This document shows, one piece after another, positions 13,689 to 24,377 of a stretch of DNA of 64,000 nt. Positions within the stretch are counted from its first letter, which is position 1. Each line of letters opens with the position of its first letter. The notes beneath the pieces were generated by a model. That model worked only from the letters and a program-made list of their open reading frames with translations. It did no database searches and was not told where the DNA came from. The stretch comes from Sapria himalayana (taxonomy: Eukaryota > Streptophyta > Magnoliopsida > Malpighiales > Rafflesiaceae): the NCBI GenBank assembly GCA_029783825.1, contig JAREIK010001718.1, forward strand, positions 3,476,898-3,540,897, read 5' to 3'. The translations under genes and the position numbers were made by a program.

Positions 13689-14588
13689 GAGGTTGGTCTC
13701 CCTCTCTAGTGACCATCTTTTGAGGTCTATTGATTTTGTTTCTTTCTCTCATCAGATCTTTTTACTGCCATACGACAAAGGGTTTGAGATTTAGTGGAAG
13801 AAATGGGGGTTAAGCTCACAAAGTTGTTCAGCAGGCTGTTTGCCAACAAGGAAATGAGGATTTTGATGCTAGGTCTTGATGCTGGCGGTAAGACAACCAT
13901 TCTATATAAGTTGAAGCTTGGTGAAATTGTCACCATAATTTCTACTATTGTCTTTAATGTAGAGACTGTTAAATACAAAAACATCAATTTTATTGTGTGT
14001 TATGTTGGGGGTCAAGAAAAGATTTTCCCTTTCTAGAGGGAATACTTCCAAAATATCCATGGTCTCATATTTTTGGTGGACAACAATGACAGAGATCGAG
14101 TTGTTGAAGCCAGAGATGAGTTGCATAGAATGCTAAATGAGGAAAAGCTTCGAGATGCAGTTTTGCTGGTGTTTTCAATAAGTAAGATCTTCCCAATGCG
14201 ATGAATGCAGCTGAAATTACTGACAAGCTAAGACTTCACTCTCTTCTCCAACGCCATTGGCACATTCAGAGCACATGTGCTACCTCTGGCGAGGGACTCT
14301 ACGAAGGTTTTGATTGGCTTTCCAATTACATTATCAGCAAGTCATAAACAATTTTAGCAGGATGAGGCAAACATTGTTGACATATCTTGATGTGGATCTA
14401 ATCTTTGCATATTTTGCTTGAGTTTTGTTCTATTATGTGGATGACATCATCTGTTTCTAGGGGGATTCAAATTGTATTTATATTTATATATTGCACACCT
14501 GAAATACAAGACTACATTTACTTTGTTGTGATCTATTGAAAGCTGAACTTGTTTGTTTTTTGTTGTTTTTTTTCACTTAGATCCCAAT
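13689..14588 (+). mobile_element. Processed retrocopy insertion (ARF1 mRNA-derived)
   Basis: A block of non-repetitive, more balanced composition sits inside the AT minisatellite. It comprises a pyrimidine-rich leader (about 13689-13802), an intronless ARF-like coding sequence and a tail resembling a 3' UTR. The same 16 bp, with one mismatch, lies on each side: GGTATAAGAACATATA at 13673-13688 and GGTATATGAACATATA at 14589-14604. This looks like a target-site duplication of the length made by LINE-type retroposition. No poly(A) tail is left at the 3' end. Confidence 0.65.
13803..14347 (+). pseudogene. ARF1-type small GTPase, processed pseudogene
   Basis: An intronless copy of an ADP-ribosylation factor (Arf1 class), the small GTPase that recruits vesicle coats at the Golgi. 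It covers the full length of about 181 codons. Visible motifs are MG at the start (the myristoylation Gly), [20 protein letters not shown] with the GxxxxGKT P-loop, [13 protein letters not shown], a VGGQ switch II block, [14 protein letters not shown], an NK-x-D motif near 14180 and [11 protein letters not shown] near the C-terminus, then a stop at 14345-14347. It is dead. TGG is now TAG at 14034-14036, the family CAA (NKQD) is now TAA at 14183-14185, and one base is missing just before NKQD at about 14175. Plant ARF genes normally have introns, so this is an mRNA-derived copy. The initiator is the ATG matching the family's MG start, not the GTG nine bases upstream. Confidence 0.9.
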
Positions 14589-14604
14589 GGTATATGAACA
14601 TATA

Positions 14605-15603
14605 ACTATAAATAATTGTCTTTGATTATATGTATAACTATAAAATATTATACATAACTATATTTAAAAATATAATTAACAACATATATTTAATATACAT
14701 TTTTATATATTAGTATATAAAAATGTATTTTACCATATATATACCTATAGATAACTATATGTATACATATATAAAATTATATAAATAAATATATATATAT
14801 ATACCTACATGTATAAATATAAGAATAAATATATGTGTAACTATATGTATAACCACATGTAACTATATTTATAATTACATGTATAATAACATACAATATT
14901 ATGTTTAACTATATGTGTATAACTATATATAAATATTTGTATATCTATATAATACACTATATTATTAAATATAACTAAATTTGTAACTATGTATACTTAT
15001 ATTTAAATCTATATATTTATTTATAACTTATTATATTTATGTATAACTATTTGTATGAATATATTTATATATAACTATATGTTTAACTATATAAAAATAT
15101 TTATAGCTATATATACTATATGTATAATAACATATAACTATAAATAATTGTATCTTATTATATGTATAACTATAAAAGCTTTATACATAACAATATTTAA
15201 ATATATGATTTACAACTTATATTTAATATACATATATATATATTAGTATATAAAAATGTATTTTATTATATCTATACCTATACATAACTATATATATATA
15301 TATATAATTGTATGAATAAATATAAATACCTACATGTATAAATATAAGTATAACTATATGTGTACCTATATGTATAACCGCATGTAACTATATTTATAAT
15401 TACTTGTATAACAACATACAATATTATGTTTAATTATATGTGCATAACCATATATAAATATTTGTAAAACTAAATAAAACTTTATATAATTAAATATAAC
15501 TATATTTTTAACTATTTATACATATATGTATACATATATGTAAATCTATATATTTGTTTATAATAGTGTATATATTTATGTATAACTAAATATAACTACT
15601 CGT

Positions 15604-15661
<58 letters not shown>

Positions 15662-16270
15662 AAATGTTTAATGATAAATAATTTTTTATAACAATATATA
15701 TTATATGTATAATAACATATAACTAAAATAATTCTATCTTACTATATGTATGAATATAAAAACTCTATACATAACTATATTTAAATATATAATTAACAAC
15801 ATATATTTAATATATATTTTTATATATTAGTATAAAAATATATTTTAGTATATCCATACCTATACATAACTATATGTATAAATATATGAAATTATATGAA
15901 AAAATATATATACATACATGTATAAATATAAGTTTAACTATAAGTGTAGCTATATGTATAACTACATGTAACTATATTTATAATTATATGTATAAAAACA
16001 TACAACATAATGTTTAACTATATGTGTATAACTATATGTAAATATTTGTATAACTATAAAAAACTCTATATAAATAAATATAACTTTATTTTTAATTATG
16101 TATCCATATATGTAAATCTATATAATTATTAATAACTTTGTATACATTTATGTATATCTGCTTATAACTACTTGTATGCATATATTTATATATAACTATA
16201 TGTTTAACTATATGTAACTATTTATAACAACATTTACTATATGTATTCTAACATATAATTATATATGGAA
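14605..16270. repeat. Higher-order AT minisatellite (about 550 bp period)
   Basis: Repeats with the landmark AACATATAACTATAAATAAT recur near 14598, 15128 and 15705, with a partial copy near 16250. Each period has the same inner order (TTTAATATACAT..., TATAAAAATGTATTTTA, ACCTATACATAACTATATG, CATGTAACTATATTTATAATTA). The period is roughly 530-580 bp. A pure TA tract lies at about 15612-15655. Confidence 0.75.
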
Positions 16271-16274
16271 GAAT

Positions 16275-17165
16275 ACTAATTTGTTGCACTAACTTGAAAT
16301 TAAATGGCAAAAGATATAATATTAATAATATGTAAGCACATAGCATGAGAGTGTCCATTGGTCAGGCTCATATATGGTATAATACATATAAGAGTCGTAG
16401 TCTTACCTAATCCCAGCCCTTGGGCCTCAGGCTCATATATGAACTTATGTATGACAAAAGATATAGTATTTGATAGATTTGTACAAAAGAAATTTTCTTT
16501 TATGTAATTTCATTGCATAGGTCCCATATTTACCGATTTCAACTTTATCAAAAGGAGGCCTAGCTTATATTATCTTTATTATTCCTAAAATATTTTATTT
16601 TTGCACTCTCTTTCTCTCTAAACAACATTACTGGATATCTTTTAGATTTTTGTTGAAGATGTATGATAATCAACTATAATTTGTCTTTGTTCATGCTTAT
16701 AATAACTATTTTTATATATTTGTGAATAAGTTTGTGTGTCCCCGAATTTTTTGGGCAGAGTTTTATTCTATTTTAGGTATGTAAAATCATTGGCTGGTCC
16801 TCCATGGTGATGGGAACAACACCTCAGCTTCTAAAGCTGTGAGATGAACCAAAAAAGTAATTCCATGCAAACGCAGGTTTGTTCTTTGCACTTTTATTTT
16901 ATGCAGATATGCGTCGTCATAGTTTATATTTGTGACTGCTTGTTATCGGTTATTGGTTTGTAAATATAGTATGTTATGCTCCATGTGCAGGTGTAATAAT
17001 GTTCTCTATCTGCATGGAGTACCAGAAGAAAAAGAACGAGAAATGCTGACCATTCCTGAAAAACCTATATGTGGTTTTTTTAAGTCCTATATTATTTTCT
17101 TATGTTGTCTTTGATGGTATGTGTATTTGCATTAAAGTACAAGGGTATGTGTCATCTAAGGCTAT
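16275..17165 (+). other. Non-repetitive segment, possible captured gene fragment
   Basis: Composition here is closer to ordinary plant gene DNA than the surrounding minisatellites. About 16775-16876 (ending ...AACGCAG before GTTTGT) and 16930-17090 look exon-like, the latter encoding a short frame with NNVLYLHGVPEEKEREMLTIP. I cannot assign either to a family. CACTA elements often carry host gene pieces, so a captured fragment is possible, but this rests on composition and splice-like signals only. Confidence 0.3.
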
Positions 17166-17168
17166 GTG

Positions 17169-17207
<39 letters not shown>

Positions 17208-17540
17208 TACTGTAGTATATACTTACATATATACTTGGTATAAATGTGCGTATATACTGAGTATATATTTACATATATACTAAGTATATAAGTATGTATA
17301 TACTAAGTATATATGTTCATATATACTAAGTATATTTGTATGTATATACTCAATATATACATACTTATATACTAAAGTTTATACATATGTAAATACTTGG
17401 TATATACATACTCTTATACTGTAGTATATACGTACATATATACTCGATATATACGTACTTTTATATTGTAGTATATGCATACGTATATACCGAGTATATA
17501 CAAAAGTGGGTGCATATATTTATTTGTAGACATGTATATA
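17165..17540. repeat. Near-palindromic TATACTAAGTATA array, left block
   Basis: A TA tract (about 17172-17200) is followed by about a dozen degenerate copies of a 25-35 bp unit built on ATATACTAAGTATATA and TGTATATAC. The core is almost its own reverse complement. It continues as a second block right of the triplet island. Confidence 0.75.
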
Positions 17541-17989
17541 TTGTCATACGTACACACCTATTTACACACAGACACACTTTTGAATATATAATTGCTCGTG
17601 CATTGTTCACAGATGTAGGTAATAAAAGCAATGGATTTTAGACTTTTCCTAAAGCTTCGAAATGATATTTCTGGTCTAGGCCAGCCAGAAAGATAGAGGT
17701 TGGTCTTAAAAATCTTAATAATTGTATTGATATGCAATTATCACATGGTACAAAGCGAACGTATGAGTAAGTAAGTTTAGTTACTCTATATTCTGTAATG
17801 ATTGGTTCTAATTGTATAAGGTCTTAGAATGATGTTGATGATGATGCTCATGTAGTGTCGTGTAATTCTAGTCTAGGAGGAATATCGGGTCCTATTTTGG
17901 GAGAAGTAGCTCGTTGCATCATCAAAAACTCACTCAATCTCAAGTTCATCATCGAGCATCATCGCCCGCCATACTTTTATTATGAGCAG
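17541..17989. other. Unique segment between repeat arrays
   Basis: Non-repetitive sequence of more balanced composition. A frame near 17828-17990 reads like DDDAHVVSCNSSLGGISGPILGE but matches nothing I know. It may be a captured fragment or the remains of a CACTA accessory gene. Confidence 0.25.
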
Positions 17990-18362
17990 CGGCGTCGGTG
18001 GTGACATCAGCGGTGGCGGTAGCGGCGGTGGCGGTAGCGGAATGCCGTAGTAGCAGCGGTAGCGGTGGTGGCGGCAACAACGACGGCAATGGCAACAGAA
18101 ATAATGACAGGAGCAGCAGCGGCAACGGCAACGAAAGAGGTGGTAGGAGCGGCAACAGCAACGGAAGCAGTGGTGGGAGCAGCGGCAAGAGCGGCAGTAG
18201 CAGTGGCAGCCGCGGCAAGAGCGGCAGCAGCAGCAGGAGCAGCGACAAGAGCTACAGCAGCAGTGGGAGCAGTGGGAGCAGCGGCAAGAGCGGCAGCAGT
18301 AGCGAGAGCAGCGGCAAGAGCGGCAGCGACAATGGTAGTAGTGGCAACAGCAGAAACAACAA
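17990..18362. repeat. GC-rich AGC/GGC triplet-repeat island
   Basis: About 370 bp of imperfect trinucleotide repeats (AGC, GGC, GGT, AAG mixes such as AGCGGCAAGAGCGGCAGC) inside otherwise very AT-rich DNA. Frames are open on both strands (Gly/Ser-rich and Ala-rich on +, Leu/Pro-rich and Cys-rich on -), which is what any triplet repeat without stop codons gives. I therefore call it a repeat and not a gene. Confidence 0.8.
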
Positions 18363-18570
18363 AAAATGTGGTATATATGTACGTATATACTCATTATATA
18401 CGTACAAATAAATACTGGAGTATTTTATGTACATATATACTAAGTATATTTGTACTCATTATATATGTATGCATAATACAATAGTTTTTATGTACATATA
18501 CTGCAGTAATATATGCACAAGTGAAATGCTAGTATATATTTAGATATATACTACAGTATTATATATCTAT
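18363..18570. repeat. Near-palindromic TATACTAAGTATA array, right block
   Basis: The same unit as at 17165-17540 (ATATACTAAGTATAT, TACTGCAGTA variants) resumes directly after the triplet island. This suggests the island and its left neighbour interrupt or arose within one array. Confidence 0.65.
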
Positions 18571-19020
18571 CAAAACATAAATTTTTTTTTATTTTGATTT
18601 TATTGAGTGGTTTAAATTTCTTACCGATATTGTATTGCATTATCCTCCATACAAACCTTATATAAGTGATGGGATTTTTCACTAGACATGATGTCCCGTG
18701 ACTCAGACAACTTTGTCGCAGTAGAAAAATGGTGATCAGAGGAGCCGAGGGAGAGAAAACAATATCAATGAATGGATAGATTATACTTTATGCACTGTAG
18801 GTAGATATATTGATGAATAAAATGTAATAAAATTTTGTTATTTTTTTGTTTTAATTATGTAAAATATTGTATTAGAATAAGTTATTAAATGATTTTATTT
18901 TTTGTTAATTATAAATTATCATTTATAGTTTCTATTTTTATTCAATTTGATATAAAAATATTAAATTATTTGATTTAAAAAATTTTTAATTAAATTTAAT
19001 TCTAAAAATAGTTTTGAAAT
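18571..19020. other. AT-rich stretch inside CACTA, nothing recognised
   Basis: No supported frame. A short GC-richer piece at about 18650-18790 (GATGTCCCGTGACTCAGACA...) is unassigned. Confidence 0.4.
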
Positions 19021-19024
19021 TAAA

Positions 19025-19424
19025 ATAACTAGGGAAAACTCCCTAGCTAATTTAGCAAATTTTCACTAGCTAATTTAGCTAGGGATATCTTTATTTTAGT
19101 AAGGAATTTTTTCCTTCGCCAAATTTATTTTAGCTAGGGAATATTTCCGTTGCTAATAATTAGTGATGAGCATTTAGCTTGCTAATTTAGCTAAAGAAAT
19201 TATTTTCTTTAGCTAGGAATTTTTTCGTCGCTAAATTTTTAGCTAGGAATTTTTCCGTCGCTAAATTTTTAGCTAGGGAAACTTTCCCTCACTAAATTTT
19301 AGCGACGAGCACTTTAGATAGCGAACCAATCCATCGTTTAACATTGTTATATCTCATTTAGCGATGGAAAAATTCCATTTAGCTAGGGAATTGTCCCTAG
19401 ATATATGAGATTTTTCTTCTAGTA
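19025..19424. repeat. CACTA right subterminal array and terminus
   Basis: Ten or so copies of TTAGCTAGGGAAT, TTTCCGTCGCTAAATTT and related motifs, mostly in inverted orientation to the left arrays, running to the TTTTTCTTCTAGTA end. This is the partner of the arrays at 7895-8640. Confidence 0.8.
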
Positions 19425-20040
19425 TATAATAATATTATAGAAGTTTAATTGAGGATTTATACCAAATAGGTTGAGTATTTCAATGACTAGTAATATTGCT
19501 GAGTATTTAAATTCATGGTTGAAAGAGAAATGACACCAAGATATTTGTACATCCATGTCTTTGCATAATGATAAGTTTAATTGTCATACTGAATAATCAA
19601 CTAGTTGGAATCAATAAATGAGCAGGTTGCGTTAGACCTAAAATATGAAAGAAAATTTTATTATATGTTATGAAATTTTCATGCATGGAATTACATATAA
19701 CTAGATTTCCATGTACATGTGCTTGTGCACTGATTAACTCAATTCTCTATGATTTATATGATTATGTGGAACCATGATATGTGTAGTCAACTCGAACAAT
19801 TATATATTCAAGATCTTTTCAACCATTGCTAACACATAACATGCCAAATATTCATGTTGATAGAACTATGAATTATAAGAAAGATCATTCATTTACTTAT
19901 TTGAAACTAGCTAAAGTAAATCATTCACCTAGTATGCCTTAGTACAAATTATAAGAGTTTCAATTCAATCTTATGAGACCTACTCATTTTTTCGGTGCAA
20001 CATGATAGGACATAATTGATCAACTTATGCTAATATTTTG
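19425..20040 (+). pseudogene. MULE transposase, 3' fragment with SWIM/CCHC region
   Basis: Continues the protein broken at 7781. It begins in the same strand with MTSNIAEYLNSWLKEK (family MTSNIAES.N.WL.E), followed by a decayed SWIM-type Cys/His region near 19700 (MYMCLCT), a THNMPNIHVD block near 19835 (family THNMPKV.DDGT), and a C-terminal zinc knuckle RCNMIGHN-x-STY near 19993-20028. Inside the knuckle the family Arg codon is TGA (20017-20019), consistent with CGA to TGA. Frameshifts are present. In this family the two halves are adjacent, so the 11.6 kb between them is an insertion. Confidence 0.7.
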
Positions 20041-20044
20041 TCTT

Positions 20045-20930
20045 GAAATAACATGTTGGCTAGCTTTGATGTTTAGTTTAACTGAAACTATATTTGACTA
20101 ATGGATAAAGAACATTACACGAAGCCTTGATTATATTTTTGTTGATTGACATTATTATTTTTTGCTTATGATTGGCAATATCATTGAATGATGTGTACAT
20201 TCTTATCATCTTTTTCAAAATATTTTTGTTATTAATACTGGACATTGAGAATTAATGAAACTTGTGATGATTTTTTTATACGACATTATTAATCAAGGAT
20301 ATATAGATATCTCATGGCTGAGGAAGCAAAATAAATATTCAAATGCAACCACATGAATGTAACATTAAACCTTGTTAGGCATTGATGTTTTGAATTTCTT
20401 CAATAAAAACATCATTTAACTATGTGCGTGTGTGTTGGATGGATGTAAATGTTAAAAATATAATGTAAAAATGAGGTTTTTTTGGCCTTGTGCACTTAAT
20501 ATGTCAAACAAATAATATATTTAATCATAAAAAAACAACAAGAATATCCATATTGGACACTGGGTTAATTTAAAAAATAAACATCATAATAGATTTCCAT
20601 CTTAAGCAAGTTCGTTCAACAACATTTCTAGGTAGCAAGCTCCCTCTAGCATTTCCTTCTATATGTTACACCAAGTTATAATTATGTAAATCTTAGAAAT
20701 CTTATTTATATTATGCAAGAGATCATCATCAAGTTTATGGTAGGGATTGATGTCCTTTAAGTTCACTATTATTAGGGATTGATTGAGATGTAGCCCAAAA
20801 ATTAAGAATGGTGTCGAAATAATTAGTTTTAGTTTTGTAATTTCAAATATTTTCCAATTATATAATTAACTTAACCAATATAGCACTAACACGCAAAGGA
20901 TTTAAACAATTTTAGATTTCTAGATTTTTG
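20045..20930. other. No gene recognised
   Basis: AT-rich sequence, presumably the 3' flank of the MULE. I found no terminal inverted repeat and no supported frame. Confidence 0.4.
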
Positions 20931-20934
20931 TCCA

Positions 20935-21050
20935 TTATATGCGTATGTATATATGTACATATACACACACATATATATTTCATATTATCTGAAATATACA
21001 TATATATACATACATATATGTGTGTGTGTGTGAATATGCCCATATATATA

Positions 21051-21083
<33 letters not shown>

Positions 21084-21235
21084 TAATATTAATTAATAAA
21101 ACCAAAATTAACAAACCATAATCACATTGTGTGTGTGTGTGTGTTAATATTAATTAATAAAACCAAAATTAACAAATCATAACCACATTATATATATAAT
21201 GTGTGTGTGTTTCTGTGTGTGTGTGTGTGTGCACC
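20935..21235. repeat. Microsatellite cluster with duplicated 45 bp segment
   Basis: TA, TG, TATG and TGTA repeats. A segment beginning TTAATATTAATTAATAAAAC is present twice (about 21083-21127 and 21144-21188), each preceded by a different simple repeat. A third copy occurs at about 24335-24380, again beside TATG repeats, so this is a dispersed unit associated with microsatellites. Confidence 0.7.
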
Positions 21236-21239
21236 TCTA

Positions 21240-21425
21240 CACATAGCTTTAAATTTTCTTTTCTTTTGTTTTTTTTTTGATGTGGCATGCCAATGTGGTG
21301 GATTTAAGGTTATTTTGGGGAGCATAAAATTGAATGCCCAAAACTCAATTATTTTAAAGCGTTGTTCATATTGTACCACATCAAAAATTTTGTATTCTTA
21401 AAATTCAATTATTTTATTTTTGGTA
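21240..21425 (+). repeat. Dispersed repeat, TTGATGTGGCATG family, copy 1
   Basis: A poly-T run followed by TTGATGTGGCATGCCAATG and then a segment containing AAAACTCAATTATTTT. Related copies lie at about 24925 (+), 26460-26640 (-) and 49905 (+). They probably descend from one low-copy mobile element, but no ends can be defined. Confidence 0.5.
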
Positions 21426-21429
21426 TACT

Positions 21430-23330
21430 TTATCACAGTTTTCTCAAAAAATAAGAAATAATTAGTTAGAACACAATAAAAAATTAGAGCCAAAAATGTC
21501 CTTTCCACACTCCATAATTCCTTGTATAATATAATAATTTTTTGAATAAAAAAGCTTTTGCCAATTTCCAACAAAATTTTGGAAGAAATAAACATCACAA
21601 AAAAATGTTCTAGTGGAGAAATGATCACAAACATCTTTCTTATATTAGCATCCAAATGTGTGAGAATATCCACCCTACTGCATGTGATAGGTAGTTATTG
21701 CCAAATAATTGATTGTTAATCAATTTCTTCCACATAACAGATATGATTGCTGGGCCAAAAAAGCATTGTTTATGAATGAGATTTCAATAAGTTTGGATTT
21801 CTCCATAATGTATCAGATAGTAAAATGTCTATAATAGGACGTGCATCTCACAGAAGCCAAAGTCTTATTGTTGTTATTATGAGTGAGTCAAAACTTATAA
21901 TTATTTGACATAATCAAAAAACCTAGTTGAGTAAGGATCTCTCAATCAACATAGTTTTGAAAAGTTAATTTAATTCTTTTATATTAAAATTCCTACCCAT
22001 CAGATAGAAAATATTTTTTACTCTAAAAATATATATTCAAATAAATATTTTACCCAAACTGAATATAATATATATTTGAACACTATATGTATATTTTCCC
22101 TAAATTTTGGTAGAATTTATACACTAATAATTAATTTATATTCTACTCAAAACTTGATAAAATATAAACTCAAAATATATTTTGCTCACTTGTAGAATAT
22201 AAAAATAAACTAAAAATAAAATATATCCAAATTAAATAGTCTAATTATAATTATATTGCAAGTCCTAATTTAAGCAAATAAAAATTATAATAAAATACCT
22301 AAGAATATCAGTTTGTATATTTGGTGTAATTTCGAGCCACAAGCACATGTTCATATCACATCTATTGCTCGAACACCATATGAACACCACTCGAACACTA
22401 GACATTTATGTAAGTAGATGCGCAACATGGGGACAACCCACTCCAAAACATGAGCTTGCTGCACCATTTACAATCTTGATGCAAGGTTTTTCTAAAAACA
22501 ACATTCTATATGTTTTTTTTTAACATTACAGAAACAAAAGGGACAAGACAACCCCCTTATATATAAATGCAATAGTCCCATTTTTTTTATGTATGGATGA
22601 TTGCACATTTAAAGACATTGAGATTGGCTTTGCCCATTTAATTTCTGAAAGAAGGGTGCACCCCCTCATTTAGAATAGGATATTCCATGTGTAGCATGAA
22701 CTCTTCCTCTTTCATTAGGCATGATTCCCTATGTTCTTAATGAAAAACAATGAGGCTCAAGCCCATTTTTCAATCCAGAAAAATGAGTCGACACACACAT
22801 CCACTTTATTAAAAAAAATATAGCATTATATATATTATTCAAAGCATAATTTTATTTTATTTTTTTATTAAAAAAATATTAGGAGCACTGCACATTAATA
22901 TGCAGACAAGTAGTTAAAAAGATGGGGCATTGTATATAGGTGCACTCTTGTTTTCTTTGGTCATCAACATGCTTAATGGTTTTGCTTAGCTATTACTAAT
23001 TATCTCAAGATTTCATAAGTTGTATAAGCAAAGAGATCTTTTATTTTGCCCAACTTGGACTTTTAATATCTCAAATTTCTTTCTTGTGATTCCCATTTCC
23101 AACATGAAGTATGTTTTTTGGGTGTTCGTTACTTATTTTAGGACAAGATTTACTCTTGAAGTCAGCATGCAAACAATGCATACCAATGTATCTACTAGCA
23201 CTATTTGCTAATTGATCACCATTTTCTAATGTATACATTATAGATTTGCCTATGTTATATGTGCTTCATACCTCAAATCATTCGTGCCTCAATAGAATAT
23301 GTTAGGATTGTTACCTATCCATTTTTGGGG
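21430..23330. other. No gene recognised
   Basis: Only chance frames (for example 21398-21673 on -, 23020-23211 on +). The piece at about 22330-22800 is of more balanced composition but shows no recognisable domain. Confidence 0.4.
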
Positions 23331-23364
23331 TTGGCTAGCATGGCTTCTATAGTAGGCATGTCTA

Positions 23365-23560
23365 CCATGGCATGGCATAGTAGTCATGGTCGAGGCCATG
23401 ATGAAGGTCGTAGCATTGATTGAGGCTATGACGTGGTTGTGGTTTTTATGGCATGACATGGTAGTCATGGTCAGGGTCATGACCAAGGTCATAGCCATGA
23501 TTGAGGCCATAGCATGGTCGTGGCTTGCATGGATGCCTAGCTGTTATGATATGCACAACT
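23365..23560. repeat. CATGGTC-rich minisatellite
   Basis: Two and a half copies of a unit near 80 bp rich in CATGG/GGTCATG, starting near 23372 and 23452 (common parts GTAGTCATGGTC, GATTGAGGC, GTGGTTTTTATGG-like). The Met/Ala/Val-rich frames on both strands come from the repeat. A shorter GGGGTGGGCATGGA duplication follows at about 23697-23727. Confidence 0.7.
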
Positions 23561-23729
23561 ATCGATCATGTCTGTCATGACATACATAGTTGCCGGGCAT
23601 GGTTGCCGGACATAGTTACCATGACATTCATTATTCTAGGTGTTGCTATTGCTATCATAACCACTGTGGCAACCAATTTGGGAACTCATACCCATGGCAT
23701 GGAGGGGTGGGCATGGAGGGGTGGGCATG

Positions 23730-24170
23730 AAAAGGAAGAGCTCATAAAATTGGTTGTCCGTTTTGGTTCATCTGCAATGGGACTATTCTTTTCTCACTTT
23801 TTTTTGGTCATGTAAGGTTTTTAATATAACCCTACATTTTAAAGAAAACCTTCTTTAGTATGGTTTGATAGAGCAACAACCATGTTTTGGGATTTGGTTG
23901 CTCATATATGTGTCTTCTTCTAATAATTTTTTCTTTATATGAGGGCATGCTGAGGTGGTTCAATGTATGTGCGGAGGATGTGTGGTCTTCATATGGAGGA
24001 TGTGTTGTTGTTAATGTGGTGCTTAGGTGCTCAAGACTATATTGGAAACACAAAATGAATATCAAGAACTTTTCATTAAATTTTTCACTTTTAGTTTGAT
24101 TTTTTGGGTGTATAAACATCAGATTTTTTATTTGTGTTTTTACATTCTTTGGGTTTGAGAAAAATATATT
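23730..24170. other. No gene recognised
   Basis: Overlapping frames on both strands (23832-24119 on -, 23887-24099 on +) without domain signal. Confidence 0.35.
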
Positions 24171-24184
24171 ATATGTGTTTGGAT

Positions 24185-24281
24185 GGATGTGTGTGTGTGT
24201 GTGTGTGTGTGTATTCTATCATTTTGGGTAGAATATATATATGAAGTATTTGAATTTATAATGAATTAGATATTTAATAAA

Positions 24282-24327
<46 letters not shown>

Positions 24328-24377
24328 GTATGTATTAATATTTAATTAATAATACCAAAATTAACAAATCATAACCA

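Larger units (their letters stand above)
7782..19424. mobile_element. CACTA (En/Spm-type) element, about 11.6 kb, non-autonomous
   Basis: The left end reads AACTACAAGAAAA and the right end, reverse-complemented, reads TACTAGAAGAAAAA. Both match the CACTACAAGAAAA terminus of plant CACTA elements, with the outermost C changed. Both ends are followed inward by dense arrays of subterminal motifs (AGCTAGGGAA, GCGACGGA, TTAGCTAATT) in opposite orientation, the usual binding region for CACTA accessory proteins. The interior holds AT-rich minisatellites, an ARF1 retrocopy and a GC triplet-repeat island, but no TNP2 or TNPA-like transposase that I can recognise, so it depends on a helper. Flanking triplets (AGA / TAT) do not match, so no 3 bp target duplication can be shown. 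The ends are supported instead by the split MULE protein on either side. Confidence 0.8.

Noticed and set aside
13727..14126. Minus-strand frames opposite the ARF copy
   Set aside because: Shadows of the ARF-coding strand with no domain of their own.
17930..18484. Long open frames over the triplet repeats (Gly/Ser-rich, Ala-rich, Leu/Pro-rich, Cys-rich)
   Set aside because: Several frames on both strands are open at once and all are translations of a stop-free trinucleotide repeat. None has a domain or a supported start.
23832..24119. 95-residue minus frame and overlapping + frame
   Set aside because: Mutually overlapping, no domain, ordinary composition for chance frames.
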